A DNA stretch of 34,187 nt. Origin: an uncultured Verrucomicrobiota bacterium (GTDB lineage: Bacteria; Verrucomicrobiota; Kiritimatiellia; CAJWTS01). The first letter of the stretch is position 1. Each line of letters starts with the position of its first letter. Shown piece by piece: positions 15,733-24,331 of the stretch. Under the pieces are notes generated by a model that saw only the letters and a program-made list of their open reading frames with translations, had not been told where the DNA came from and did no database searches. The position numbers and the translations under genes were made by a program. The DNA lies in contig CAJWTS010000044.1 in the NCBI GenBank assembly GCA_913047795.1, forward strand, positions 1-34,187, given 5' to 3'.

Positions 15733-17109
15733 TCAGGCCGGCGGCGTGCCCGTTGCTGCCGACAGCTTCAAAACCTTTGCTCCGGATGATGCGCCATGAT
15801 CCAACACATAGAGCTCCAGCCAGATCGGATCGGAAACAGACGGGAGCGGAGCGGCATTCACGAAAACGCCCGGACAATTTGTTTCCAGCGATAGCGAAAT
15901 CTCGAGCGATTGCTCACCCAGGCCGCATACGGGTGCCATTGCGTGTCCGATTTGACAGGTGACAAGTTCGGCAGGCGATCGTAACGGCGTCTTACGCGGA
16001 TCGGCATTATAAACAACCACCATCGCCTGCTTCACATCGAAGGCGCCTCGATTGATCACCGTCACCCGAAGTCGCTTGCGGCTCACCCTTCTAAAACTTC
16101 CGCGCTTGATATCCAACCGTTGAGACAATTGCTCCTCTTTCAGCCGACAGGCTTTCCCGGCATCCAAAATGCCATGGCCGAGACGACTGCCCCATCCATC
16201 ACCCCTGGCCGTATTGCGCAAAACCTGGCGCAACTGCTCGTTCGCCAAGCCCGGAAATTGGGACCAGACCAGAGCCGCCACGCCACCCCCGAAACCAGCT
16301 GCCATGCAGCCACCCGAGAACGAGATGTAGTCACGATCTCCGCCCGTGCCCCACACGAGATCCCGGGGATCACCGGAATGACGCTCCCCACCGGGGGCAC
16401 CCACCGCCACATAATCCGCGTCCGCGCAGATGTCAGCCGGCTCATCACGGCGATTCGTTGAGCCAACAGCCATCACCGAGTCAAGCGCGGCGAACGGGAA
16501 AGAGACGCGACGACCACGGTTATCGGCCGTGCCGCGCACGATCAAGCAACCCGCATCATGCGCGGCCTCGATGGCATGCCGCAGTCGCAGGTTCTCGGAG
16601 GGATAGACAAAGTCCAGGCCGCGTTCGAATTTCAGCGGGCCGTCAGTCCCCGTCGGGGGCAGGTATCCGTGCGGAATAACCAGAACCTTTGCCCCATGTT
16701 GCACGGCCCAGTCGATCCCGTCGGCCCAGCTTTCGTTATTCCCGTATCCGACCCGCACAATCATGACCGGGCAGCGCGGCGCGCAGGCGATCACCTCGCC
16801 GACAACGAACGCATGATGCCCCTTGCTGTATGCCGTGGGCGGATCATAAAAATTATCCTCCAGGCTCGCGTCGTTGTCATGGCAATCCCAGCCATGCTTC
16901 GCGCCACCTTTCGGCCTTGGGTTCACCCAGAGATGTCCGCGGTGGTCCGGATGATCGTTATAGCCAAGATCTATCACCGCCACGACGATCTCCCTGCTTC
17001 CGCGTGTGACCTTGTGCGCCTGCGCAATGCGGAGCTGCTTGAGGGCCCAATCGTAGGGTTCAATTCCTGCCGGCAAGCCCTTCCGCTTTTTGCTCGATCG
17101 CGTCCTCAT
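15733..17109 (-). CDS. Subtilase (S8) homologue with altered catalytic residues
   Basis: 458 residues with an S8 fold. AVIDLGY with Asp47 and then HPD and WVNP match the first catalytic block. The second block is GHHAFVVG (97-104). Aligned without gaps to the family GHGTHVAG, the catalytic histidine position is Phe101, though H98/H99 are near. The third block is SGGCMAAG, where family members have GTSMA: the nucleophile is Cys268 (codon TGC), not Ser. The C-terminal 110 residues look like an Ig/CARDB-type beta domain (RVTVINRG). No signal peptide. So it may be a pseudo-protease with a binding role, or a cysteine-using variant. Its ATG is 4 bases after the stop of the deacetylase gene, so the two are co-transcribed. 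Confidence 0.85.
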   Translation of the reverse strand: MRTRSSKKRKGLPAGIEPYDWALKQLRIAQAHKVTRGSREIVVAVIDLGYNDHPDHRGHLWVNPRPKGGAKHGWDCHDNDASLEDNFYDPPTAYSKGHHAFVVGEVIACAPRCPVMIVRVGYGNNESWADGIDWAVQHGAKVLVIPHGYLPPTGTDGPLKFERGLDFVYPSENLRLRHAIEAAHDAGCLIVRGTADNRGRRVSFPFAALDSVMAVGSTNRRDEPADICADADYVAVGAPGGERHSGDPRDLVWGTGGDRDYISFSGGCMAAGFGGGVAALVWSQFPGLANEQLRQVLRNTARGDGWGSRLGHGILDAGKACRLKEEQLSQRLDIKRGSFRRVSRKRLRVTVINRGAFDVKQAMVVVYNADPRKTPLRSPAELVTCQIGHAMAPVCGLGEQSLEISLSLETNCPGVFVNAAPLPSVSDPIWLELYVLDHGASSGAKVLKLSAATGTPPA

Positions 17110-17113
17110 GAAC

Positions 17114-18145
17114 TCAGGCCCGTATGCGAACCGTCCGGCGTGGCGCGAGCTGCATCGTGATCAGCCAGTCCTGTCCCTGGCGCACGATCTCACCAATAGC
17201 GGTATGCACGCCGTAGCCGCCCGACCAGTCGTGAATCTCATTCTCTACGCGTGGTGGCGCACTGCACTCCACACCACCAATCCGTAGCGTTACCGTGCTG
17301 TTCATGACACCCACGGGCCATTCGCCTCCGACATCAAAGCTGAGGCCCTCGTTCGTCGATTGCACATTCTCGACAATCAAGTTGCGGCGCAGGAGTTCGT
17401 AGTCGATTACATCATCCGGCTTCGCGGCCCATAGCTTGCCACCCGAGATTTCGTTCAACTTCTCGAACCGCTCCGTCATGTAGTTGGGCGTAACGCATTT
17501 ATGATCCTGCGGCACGTTCCACATGCAGAGATGCGAGGTCTCATACATCCATCCGCCCATGACATAATCCAGCGTGAGATTCTCGGTCTTATACTCCTCC
17601 GGCCATTCCGGTCGCGGGCGAAAAGCACCTGAAGCAACCATGCAGTTCCCGATCCTGTAGAGATCGAAGTCGTCGCGATTAAGACCGCCGTCGATGTAGG
17701 CACAGGCGAGATAATGCTGCTTCACCAATTCAATCACCGGCGGATAGTTATGCGTATCGTTGGGAATTGTGAAAATTCGCACGGGGCACCCGATCTCGTC
17801 TTCCAGTCGGTACTTGCTCCAGACGACTTCCCGATAGAGATCCAGCCCCGGCTGGCAGGGGTGAATGTAATGACTCCAGGAGTGATTACCCACGCCCCAC
17901 CCTCTGCCGAGCAACTCTTTGAGCTGCTCGGCACTCATGTGCATGTAGTCGTTAAGGGAACTGGACAGGGCATCACGGCGCTGTCCGAGTTGCCCCGCAA
18001 CAACATCGACATGGCCGGGGAACCCGAATTTCTCGTGTACCGGCAACGCGTTGGCCATCGTATCGACCGTACCCTCGTCGTAGGTCATCGAATAAGCGAA
18101 AGGAGCGTCATTGAGCCACTTACAGATTTCAACTGATGGTTTCAC
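17114..18145 (-). CDS. Polysaccharide deacetylase (NodB-like) family protein
   Basis: 343 residues, GTG start with GGGAGG 8 bases upstream (18154-18159). The NodB-homology motif 1 is TYDEGT (D23-E24 in place of the usual D-D) and motif 2 is H88-S-W-S-H92, the metal-binding pair. Together they indicate a zinc-dependent deacetylase of N- or O-acetylated sugars. The C-terminal 80 residues form a beta domain resembling those added to carbohydrate enzymes. There is no signal peptide, so an intracellular oligosaccharide substrate is likely. It lies 13 bases downstream of the esterase and 4 bases upstream of the subtilase-like gene, fitting a single transcript. Confidence 0.85.
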   Translation of the reverse strand: MKPSVEICKWLNDAPFAYSMTYDEGTVDTMANALPVHEKFGFPGHVDVVAGQLGQRRDALSSSLNDYMHMSAEQLKELLGRGWGVGNHSWSHYIHPCQPGLDLYREVVWSKYRLEDEIGCPVRIFTIPNDTHNYPPVIELVKQHYLACAYIDGGLNRDDFDLYRIGNCMVASGAFRPRPEWPEEYKTENLTLDYVMGGWMYETSHLCMWNVPQDHKCVTPNYMTERFEKLNEISGGKLWAAKPDDVIDYELLRRNLIVENVQSTNEGLSFDVGGEWPVGVMNSTVTLRIGGVECSAPPRVENEIHDWSGGYGVHTAIGEIVRQGQDWLITMQLAPRRTVRIRA

Positions 18146-18158
18146 GAAACATACCTCC

Positions 18159-19205
18159 CTACAGATACCTGAACATGAACTTCAGCCACCGATCCTCCGG
18201 ATCAAGTGCGTGCCATGCGTCGTGCTCCCCCGCCACGAACCGGTCCGCAAGGCCCAACCGCTCATAATACTTCCCGATAGCGCGTACGACAGGGCGCCCA
18301 TGATGGATACGGAATATGCTATCGGTCGTACTCGAGTCGACATAGAGCGCTCGTGGACAGATCAACGCACCCGCCTCGACATCCAGTATTTGATGCGCGG
18401 CGCCGGTCCAGTTCATATCCGGCCAGTTGTAGATCTTACGATTCGTCACGCCGCATGAGGGCACCGCGACCTTGATGCGCGTCTCAACCGCCGCTCCATA
18501 GAGCGTGTAGAAGCCGCCATATGAAAGACCGACCATACCCACGCGATCTGCATCAATTTCCCGGCGCGTTAGCAAATAGTCCAGAGATCGGCGTAGACGA
18601 TAGATCTCGAGGGCCGCCAATGAGCCGCCAAGCTGCTTCAGATCACGGTCGACCTCGTCCTTCTTGTGCTCGACACCCAATCGGGGGGACTCCCAAAGTA
18701 GAAATTGTGGAGCAAACACGGCGGCGCCTCGCCGCAGGACACGGCGGGTCATGTCATTGTAATTGGCAGACTGGAAAAACCCCGAACAATACTCCGGCGT
18801 ACCCCCGCCGCCATGCATCGAGATCACCAGCGGAAAGGGTCCCCTGCCCTTTGGTCGGAAATACAGTCCGTACGTCTCCACCCCGGGCAGCGTCCTGATC
18901 CAAACACGATAGATCGTACCAAGATCGTCGCGTGCCACTCGTTCCATCCGCGCATCGGGAGGGTCTTCATGGGGAAGCGTCAGGGGCCAGCCCAACATCG
19001 AGACCAGATCCTGACGATACGGACCCAGCGACGCCGCATAGGCGTCGGCCGAAGAGGTGTCCGGCCTGAAGTAACGCCGCCGAAGACGGTCCGATGCGCG
19101 ATAACGCTTCCGAATCAGAGCGCGGACCTGGTCGACCATCTCTGCGCGATACTCATTTCCGGTGTCTTGGGACTCGACGTAGAGGCTCATAGGCAGTGTA
19201 CCCAT
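18159..19205 (-). CDS. Alpha/beta hydrolase (acetyl xylan esterase/dienelactone hydrolase type)
   Basis: 348 residues. The fold is recognised from the oxyanion HGGGG (131-135), the nucleophile elbow G-L-S228-Y-G-G, and a late histidine in GEHDAWHAL (H328 or H332). An N-terminal helical extension of about 100 residues precedes the core, as in large secreted or cytoplasmic sugar esterases. No signal peptide. It heads the minus-strand run with the deacetylase, subtilase-like, lyase and phosphatase genes, which suggests de-esterification of an acylated polysaccharide or oligosaccharide. The start at 19205 lacks a strong ribosome site; an ATG 15 bases downstream is possible. It is divergent from the gene at 19306 across a region holding a 20-base inverted repeat. 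Confidence 0.83.
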   Translation of the reverse strand: MGTLPMSLYVESQDTGNEYRAEMVDQVRALIRKRYRASDRLRRRYFRPDTSSADAYAASLGPYRQDLVSMLGWPLTLPHEDPPDARMERVARDDLGTIYRVWIRTLPGVETYGLYFRPKGRGPFPLVISMHGGGGTPEYCSGFFQSANYNDMTRRVLRRGAAVFAPQFLLWESPRLGVEHKKDEVDRDLKQLGGSLAALEIYRLRRSLDYLLTRREIDADRVGMVGLSYGGFYTLYGAAVETRIKVAVPSCGVTNRKIYNWPDMNWTGAAHQILDVEAGALICPRALYVDSSTTDSIFRIHHGRPVVRAIGKYYERLGLADRFVAGEHDAWHALDPEDRWLKFMFRYL

Positions 19206-19248
19206 CCGGCATTGCTTTCACTCTCGGATTTGGCGAAAGTCGAGATTG

Positions 19249-19268
19249 GCACGATGATCGAATCGTGC
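19249..19268. promoter_or_regulatory. Inverted repeat (candidate operator) between divergent operons
   Basis: Perfect 7-base arms GCACGAT (19249-19255) and ATCGTGC (19262-19268) flank a 6-base centre in the 100-base gap between the esterase (start 19205) and the gene at 19306. Size and location suit a dimeric repressor such as a GntR or LacI type controlling both catabolic operons. No regulator gene is in the window, so this is inference. Confidence 0.45.
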
Positions 19269-19305
19269 AAACAAGAATCGCCCACAGGACTGGAGACAAC
19301 CACCG

Positions 19306-20415
19306 ATGCCGGGACCGCAATTCGATCGAGCCAGGATCAAGACCTATCCCCTGAAAGAACGCGAGAATCGCGTCAGGGTCGACGTCGACATGGTCGACCC
19401 GCATTCCCAACCCCGCGCGCTGGTCGCCTGTGAAGCGACCCTGCTCGCGACCCTTGTCGAACGCATTCGGTCTGCACGGGCGACCGACGCACCGGTCGTG
19501 ATGGCCTTCGGTGCGCATACCATCAAGAACGGCCTCGCACCGGTCCTGATCGCCCTGATGCAGGAAGGCTGGCTGACTCATCTCGCAACCAACGGCGCCG
19601 GAATCATTCACGACTGGGAGCTTGCCTTCTGCGGCCAGACCAGTGAGCACGTGGCGCGCAATGTCGCACAGGGTTGCTTCGGGAACTGGGAAGAAACCGG
19701 CTACATGCTAAATCTCGCGCTGGTTGTGGGAGCGTACGAGGGTCGCGGTTACGGCGAGTCGGTCGGCAACCTGATCGAGAATGAAGGCCTACATATTCCT
19801 TCGCTGGACGAACTCAAGTCTGAGGCGGAGAAGGCCTTTGAAACCGATCCCGCCCGCGCCGCCGCGGCGATCGATCTCGCCGAGACCATTCGTCGATTCG
19901 ACCTGGATCCCGGTCCACTCAGCATTGGACATCCTCATCGCGCAACGAGCGCCCAGGCCGCCGCGCTTCGGCTAGGCGTTCCCTTCACGGGACATCCAAT
20001 GATCGGGCACGACGTTATCTACAATCACCCCATGAACCACGGAGGCGCACTCGGCCGAACCGCCCTGCGCGACTTCCTGTCCTATGCCGACTCCATCAGC
20101 CGTATCTCCGGCGGGGTCTATCTCTCGATCGGCTCGGCGGTGATGTCCCCCATGATTTTCGAGAAGTCGATATCGATGGGCCAGAACGTCGCAGCGCAGG
20201 ATGGGAGCTCGATCGAGAACCATTTCATCATGGTCGTCGATCTGGCCGAGTCAGACTGGGACTGGTCCGCGGGGGAGCCACCCGAGGACCACCCGTCGTA
20301 TTACCTGCGCTATAACAAGAGCTTCAGTCGCATGGGCGGCGACATGCGCTACCTGCAGATGGATAACCGCGACTTTTTGCTGCACCTCCTTCAGGATCTC
20401 CGCAGCGCGAAATAG
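19306..20415 (+). CDS. Deoxyhypusine synthase-like NAD-binding family protein (tentative)
   Basis: 369 residues. The central region has FGAHTIKNGLAPVLIALM (68-85), ATNGAGIIHDWE (94-105) and GNWEETG, which resemble the NAD-binding deoxyhypusine-synthase-like Rossmann fold found in several bacterial proteins that do not make hypusine. I do not see the synthase's lysine-containing active-site block, and bacteria lack eIF5A, so another NAD-dependent reaction on an amine or amino compound is likelier. It begins a plus-strand run with a hydroxyacid dehydrogenase 36 bases downstream. A GGAG lies about 10 bases before the ATG. Family assignment is from pattern only, and the function is open. Confidence 0.6.
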   Translation: MPGPQFDRARIKTYPLKERENRVRVDVDMVDPHSQPRALVACEATLLATLVERIRSARATDAPVVMAFGAHTIKNGLAPVLIALMQEGWLTHLATNGAGIIHDWELAFCGQTSEHVARNVAQGCFGNWEETGYMLNLALVVGAYEGRGYGESVGNLIENEGLHIPSLDELKSEAEKAFETDPARAAAAIDLAETIRRFDLDPGPLSIGHPHRATSAQAAALRLGVPFTGHPMIGHDVIYNHPMNHGGALGRTALRDFLSYADSISRISGGVYLSIGSAVMSPMIFEKSISMGQNVAAQDGSSIENHFIMVVDLAESDWDWSAGEPPEDHPSYYLRYNKSFSRMGGDMRYLQMDNRDFLLHLLQDLRSAK

Positions 20416-20451
20416 AACCGATGGCCGCCACACAGTAGCCTCTCCCGCACG

Positions 20452-21420
20452 ATGCAGATCTGCCTCACGTCCTACGACGACAGCGCTGTCCCGGACTGGG
20501 TGCAGGCGCGCCTCGCCGAACACGATTGCGACCTCAAGATCCACCAATGCACTGCGTCCGATGATGTCGCGAGCATTGCGGCTGAGTCCGATGTGGCATG
20601 GGTCTTCGGTGGTGGAAACGAAATCACGCACGACGTTCTCCCGGGGTTGACAAACTGCCGATTTATCCTTCGAACGGGGACCGGGACTGACAATGTGCCA
20701 GTCAACGCCGCCAGTCAACGGGGCATCATTGTGGCCAACACCCCGGAAGCCAGCACGGATACAGTCGCGGAGCACACGATATCACTGCTGCTCGCTGTCC
20801 TGCGCCGAATCTCCGAGCTTGATCGGGAAACGCGCGCCGGGCGATGGCAATTGAATCGCACCAAGTATCCACTCCTGACCCTCACGGGGAAAACACTTGG
20901 GCTTGTTGGCTTTGGCCGTATCGCGCGATCCGTGATGAAGAAAGCATCCGGATTCGATGTCCAGGTCCTGGCCCACGACCCCTGGGTCGATGACGATGAC
21001 ATGCGTAACGCCGGTGCCAACCCGGTTAGCCTTCACCAGTTGTTCGGTGATGCCGATTGCATCTCGCTTCACTGTCCACTGCTCGAGAGCACGCATCACC
21101 TTGTCGGCGAGCAGGAACTATCCCTTGCTCAACCGACGTCCGTACTGGTCAACACGGCCCGCGGCAAACTCATTGATGAAACCGCCTTGATCGCCGCGCT
21201 TGATGCGGGCAAAATCGCCGGTGCCGGTCTCGACGTTATGGAAACGCAGCCGCCGCGTCCGGACAACCCCCTGCTCCACATGGATAACGTCGTGATCAAT
21301 CCTCACTCCGCCGGATACGACGAGGGGCTTCGCGAGAGATTCTGGAGCGACTCCGTCCGTACATTGATCGCGATCAAGGAGACCGGGCAGCCGATCTGGG
21401 TCGTCAAGCCAACACCTTAA
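20452..21420 (+). CDS. D-isomer-specific 2-hydroxyacid dehydrogenase (SerA-like)
   Basis: 322 residues. The nucleotide-binding motif is G153-F-G155-R-I-A. The catalytic Arg237 (NTARG), Glu264 (METQPP) and His285 (NPHSAGY) are all in the expected order, so the enzyme should be active in interconverting a D-2-hydroxyacid and a 2-oxoacid with NAD(H). It lacks the C-terminal ACT domain of long SerA proteins and is thus closer to short phosphoglycerate, glyoxylate or hydroxypyruvate reductases. It is 36 bases downstream of the deoxyhypusine-synthase-like gene and 15 bases before the transglutaminase-like gene, consistent with one transcript. The substrate is unknown. Confidence 0.92.
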   Translation: MQICLTSYDDSAVPDWVQARLAEHDCDLKIHQCTASDDVASIAAESDVAWVFGGGNEITHDVLPGLTNCRFILRTGTGTDNVPVNAASQRGIIVANTPEASTDTVAEHTISLLLAVLRRISELDRETRAGRWQLNRTKYPLLTLTGKTLGLVGFGRIARSVMKKASGFDVQVLAHDPWVDDDDMRNAGANPVSLHQLFGDADCISLHCPLLESTHHLVGEQELSLAQPTSVLVNTARGKLIDETALIAALDAGKIAGAGLDVMETQPPRPDNPLLHMDNVVINPHSAGYDEGLRERFWSDSVRTLIAIKETGQPIWVVKPTP

Positions 21421-21435
21421 GGCCATGGGCAGGAA

Positions 21436-22665
21436 TTGAGCAAACTCTACGCAACAGAAACCGGACGCGTCGTGCGCGCGCTCAGCGAAGAACTGACCCG
21501 CTTTCGGCGGGCACGCAAGGTCCTCGAACTTCCGAAAACCACAGACCCCGCACATCTTCATGTACTCGCTCGCGCACATGCACCTGATCCCGGCCCGTTG
21601 CATGTCGCCGTCAACGGAGGGACCATCGAATCCAAGGAAGCCACGACGCCCGGAACCTGGCATTGGATCGACATCGCCGTCCCGCCCGACCAATTAACGG
21701 CCGGCGAGAACGTCATCGACCTCTGGACCGACACGAGCGCCATGACAGGATGGTCGCTCGCCATGGAGCCGGGACACGCTGAACCGGCCAGCTACGCCAG
21801 CGATGACGAGGGACATACATGGCGCAACGGACAGATGGGATGTCTCAATGCGAATCGGGGCGAGTATGTCGTTCGGGCTCGCCTCGCGGAGGGGGAAGAC
21901 CCTGCGCCCCCTGCCTTCGTGAATGAGGATCTATCGCACGCCAAGGCGAAGGCCCTGCGCGCCAGGCTTCCTGCGGTGGCCCTGACAGACGCACCGCTTT
22001 ACGAACGCGTCCGGGCCATCTCAGCGTGGATCGCCGGCAGCTTCGAACACCGAGGTTCCGATCGCGCGGCCCTATACGCCCCCTGGGATGCCGAAACCAT
22101 TCTCGCATGGGGAGCCGCCGCTATGGGCCAAGGTGGCCACCCCACGGTTACGATGTGTGTTCACTTCGCTGTCGCATTTGTCAGCGCCTGCCAGGTGGCC
22201 GGCATCACCGCCCGTTGCGCCGTGACCACCGCGAACGTAGACAGCGGCAATGGCCACTTCGTCAGCGAGGTCTGGTTTCCGAGTCTAAACAAGTGGGTCA
22301 TGGTTGACCCCAACATGGATTACGTTGTGTGCGTCGGAGACAACCTGCTATCGCTACCCGAAGTTCACGCCCTCGGTTCCGCGATCAAGAAACATATCGT
22401 CTATGGCCCCGGGACCGAATACCAGAAACAATACGAACACATGCGACTTTTCCTCGAGAATGGCATCGAGTCGAACACCTGCTTCAAATATCGCGGCCTA
22501 TGGCCACGTGGCGACCTGCTCTCCAACCCACGCTTCTCGCCACCCGATCACGGATCTTTGAACTATTGCGAAACCGACATCGTTTGGGAGTCCCGCAATC
22601 TTCACGAAGGTTTCGGCATGTTTCGATATTTCGCAAAAGACGATTACTTCAGCGCCGCACCCTAG
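21436..22665 (+). CDS. Transglutaminase-like domain protein
   Basis: 409 residues. The catalytic triad of the transglutaminase-like (papain-fold) family is visible: Cys241 (TMCVHFA), His274 (NGHFVSEVW) and Asp291 (WVMVDPN). The first 150 or so residues form a separate beta-sandwich domain (LHVAVNGG, ENVIDLWTD) of carbohydrate-binding or Ig character. Bacterial members mostly hydrolyse amide bonds or act as peptidases. The TTG start at 21436 is uncertain because only AGGA lies just upstream; a GTG at 21472 is an alternative. No signal peptide. It lies 15 bases after the dehydrogenase and ahead of a creatininase-family gene, so an amide-processing role within the run is plausible. Confidence 0.8.
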   Translation: MSKLYATETGRVVRALSEELTRFRRARKVLELPKTTDPAHLHVLARAHAPDPGPLHVAVNGGTIESKEATTPGTWHWIDIAVPPDQLTAGENVIDLWTDTSAMTGWSLAMEPGHAEPASYASDDEGHTWRNGQMGCLNANRGEYVVRARLAEGEDPAPPAFVNEDLSHAKAKALRARLPAVALTDAPLYERVRAISAWIAGSFEHRGSDRAALYAPWDAETILAWGAAAMGQGGHPTVTMCVHFAVAFVSACQVAGITARCAVTTANVDSGNGHFVSEVWFPSLNKWVMVDPNMDYVVCVGDNLLSLPEVHALGSAIKKHIVYGPGTEYQKQYEHMRLFLENGIESNTCFKYRGLWPRGDLLSNPRFSPPDHGSLNYCETDIVWESRNLHEGFGMFRYFAKDDYFSAAP

Positions 22666-22797
22666 AGCTATGACCATAATCTTCAACGGGGCCATGCTTC
22701 ATTCCTCTACGGAACCCACGAACGGACCGCGCGCGCGTGATGCCCGACCCGGTCGCTCAATGCACGCAGAGACTCGACCAGCGAAAGGATAGCGAGA

Positions 22798-23556
22798 ATG
22801 ACAAATGAACTCTCCCCATTGGTGCAGATGCAGTACCTGCGCCCGCGCCAACTCGAAAAGGCGGGACGCGAGTTCCCGGTCGTGTACGTCCCCTTCGGGC
22901 TGATCGAGTGGCATGGACAGCATGGCCCATTGGGCACCGACGCGCTCAAGGCGCACGGCGTCCTGGTCAAGTGCGCCGAACAGCATGGCGGCGTTGTCTA
23001 TCCGCCCGTCTATTTCCCCCATGCCACGCATAACCCGGGGGGCGGCCTCATCGACGAGGATCGCGGCTGGAAACTCGAGATGGTCACGGATCTCTTTCAT
23101 CGACTAAAGGCGACGGGATTCCGGGTCATCATCGCGGTCTCGGGTCACAACATCCAGACCCAGATTGACCTTTTCGAGGAAGCCCTCAAGCCGGTTGTAG
23201 CCGACGGAACGATGGCCGGCATCGGGCTCTGGGAAATGACCCTGAGCCGTTGTGACGAGTCCAGTTCCGATCACGCGGCCAAGTGGGAAACATCCAACAT
23301 GATGTTCTTCTATCCCGACACGGTCGACCTATCCGAACTGGGCGAGGGCCAGCTTCAGCCCGACATGAAACCACCGGATGGCATCGGGGGTCTCGATCCA
23401 CGCGAACACGCGTCCGTCGAGGTCGGTCGGCGTAACGTGGAATTATGTGCCGATGCGATCGGCAAGAAGGCGCGCGAACTGCTCGAATCACTTCCCGAGG
23501 ACCAGCGTGAATTCAACATGGAGCAGATCGTGCCGCCGCAATGGTGGCTGGTCTAA
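22798..23556 (+). CDS. Creatininase-family amidohydrolase
   Basis: 252 residues, the usual family length. Metal ligands and catalytic residues of the creatininase/FAPy-deformylase family are present: E37-W-H39-G-x-H42 with D48 in the first loop, SGHN with H117, and H159 and E164 (DHAAKWETS). The enzyme should hydrolyse a cyclic or linear C-N bond with two divalent metals; known substrates include creatinine and formamidopyrimidines. The ATG has AAAGGA and GCGAG just upstream. A 132-base gap, with a short CG-alternating run, separates it from the transglutaminase-like gene, so a second promoter may exist. The dioxygenase gene begins 9 bases downstream. The actual substrate cannot be read from sequence. 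Confidence 0.92.
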   Translation: MTNELSPLVQMQYLRPRQLEKAGREFPVVYVPFGLIEWHGQHGPLGTDALKAHGVLVKCAEQHGGVVYPPVYFPHATHNPGGGLIDEDRGWKLEMVTDLFHRLKATGFRVIIAVSGHNIQTQIDLFEEALKPVVADGTMAGIGLWEMTLSRCDESSSDHAAKWETSNMMFFYPDTVDLSELGEGQLQPDMKPPDGIGGLDPREHASVEVGRRNVELCADAIGKKARELLESLPEDQREFNMEQIVPPQWWLV

Positions 23557-23565
23557 ATCGGCTAT

Positions 23566-24315
23566 ATGCAGAAAACGGAAATTACAAATCACGCGCAGGA
23601 GGTACGCAACGCGGGATACACTCTCCTAAGGGACCACCTTCGTTCGAGCGTCGTAGAAGATCTTGCCGTCGCCTTCGAACCGATCTACGCGAAACATCTC
23701 GACGAGATCCGAGACAATCCAAATCGCGGCCCGATGCGCCACTATATCGAATTGCCTTTCGCTGAGCCGTTCTACCGCTCGCAGCTCCACGCCGACGCTG
23801 ACATTGTCGCGATCGTGAGATCATTGCTCGGCGACGATGCGCGGTTGATCCAGTACGCCACAGACACGCCGGCAATGGGAAGCGAGCACCAGGATTGGCA
23901 CGGCGATCTGCAACCGGTGTTTCCGGAGTATCCGGAGTCCTGGCACCCTCCGATTGTTCTCGCGGTAAACTTTCCTTTCGTGGACGTAACCGATGAAAAC
24001 GGTCCCGTCGAAATCGCCGACGGAACCCATCTCCTTCCATTCGACGACGCCCTGCAAAAGATACAGGACGGCAAACTTCAGGCCACACGACTGTTGATGA
24101 ATGTAGGCGACGTCCTTATCCGGGATCCGCGCTGCGTACATCGCGGGACCCCTAACATGACGAACACACCGCGTCCCATGGCCGTCTTCGCATTCGAAAG
24201 ATCGTGGTCACATTCGCACAGCAGCCATCACGCCGGCAGCATGAGTCGCGCGCTATACGACACACTCTCCGAAATGGAGCAGAAATTGCTCGAAAGAATT
24301 GTCGAGCTGGCCTGA
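23566..24315 (+). CDS. Phytanoyl-CoA dioxygenase (PhyH)-family enzyme, first copy
   Basis: 249 residues. Fe(II)/2-oxoglutarate-dependent oxygenase fold with H112-G-D114 (within QDWHGD) and the distal H192 (VHRGTPN) as iron ligands, and R203 as the likely 2-oxoglutarate-binding arginine. Bacterial members hydroxylate many small molecules, including N-methyl groups, ectoine and phosphonates. The gene starts 9 bases after the creatininase stop, which implies translational coupling and a shared substrate route, for example hydroxylation followed by C-N cleavage. It converges on the second PhyH gene, leaving 16 bases between the stops. No terminator was seen there. Confidence 0.92.
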   Translation: MQKTEITNHAQEVRNAGYTLLRDHLRSSVVEDLAVAFEPIYAKHLDEIRDNPNRGPMRHYIELPFAEPFYRSQLHADADIVAIVRSLLGDDARLIQYATDTPAMGSEHQDWHGDLQPVFPEYPESWHPPIVLAVNFPFVDVTDENGPVEIADGTHLLPFDDALQKIQDGKLQATRLLMNVGDVLIRDPRCVHRGTPNMTNTPRPMAVFAFERSWSHSHSSHHAGSMSRALYDTLSEMEQKLLERIVELA

Positions 24316-24331
24316 TGGATCCCGAAACGCC

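Noticed and set aside
22728..22740. CG-alternating run before the creatininase gene
   Set aside because: Too short to argue for Z-DNA or a repeat element in GC-rich DNA.
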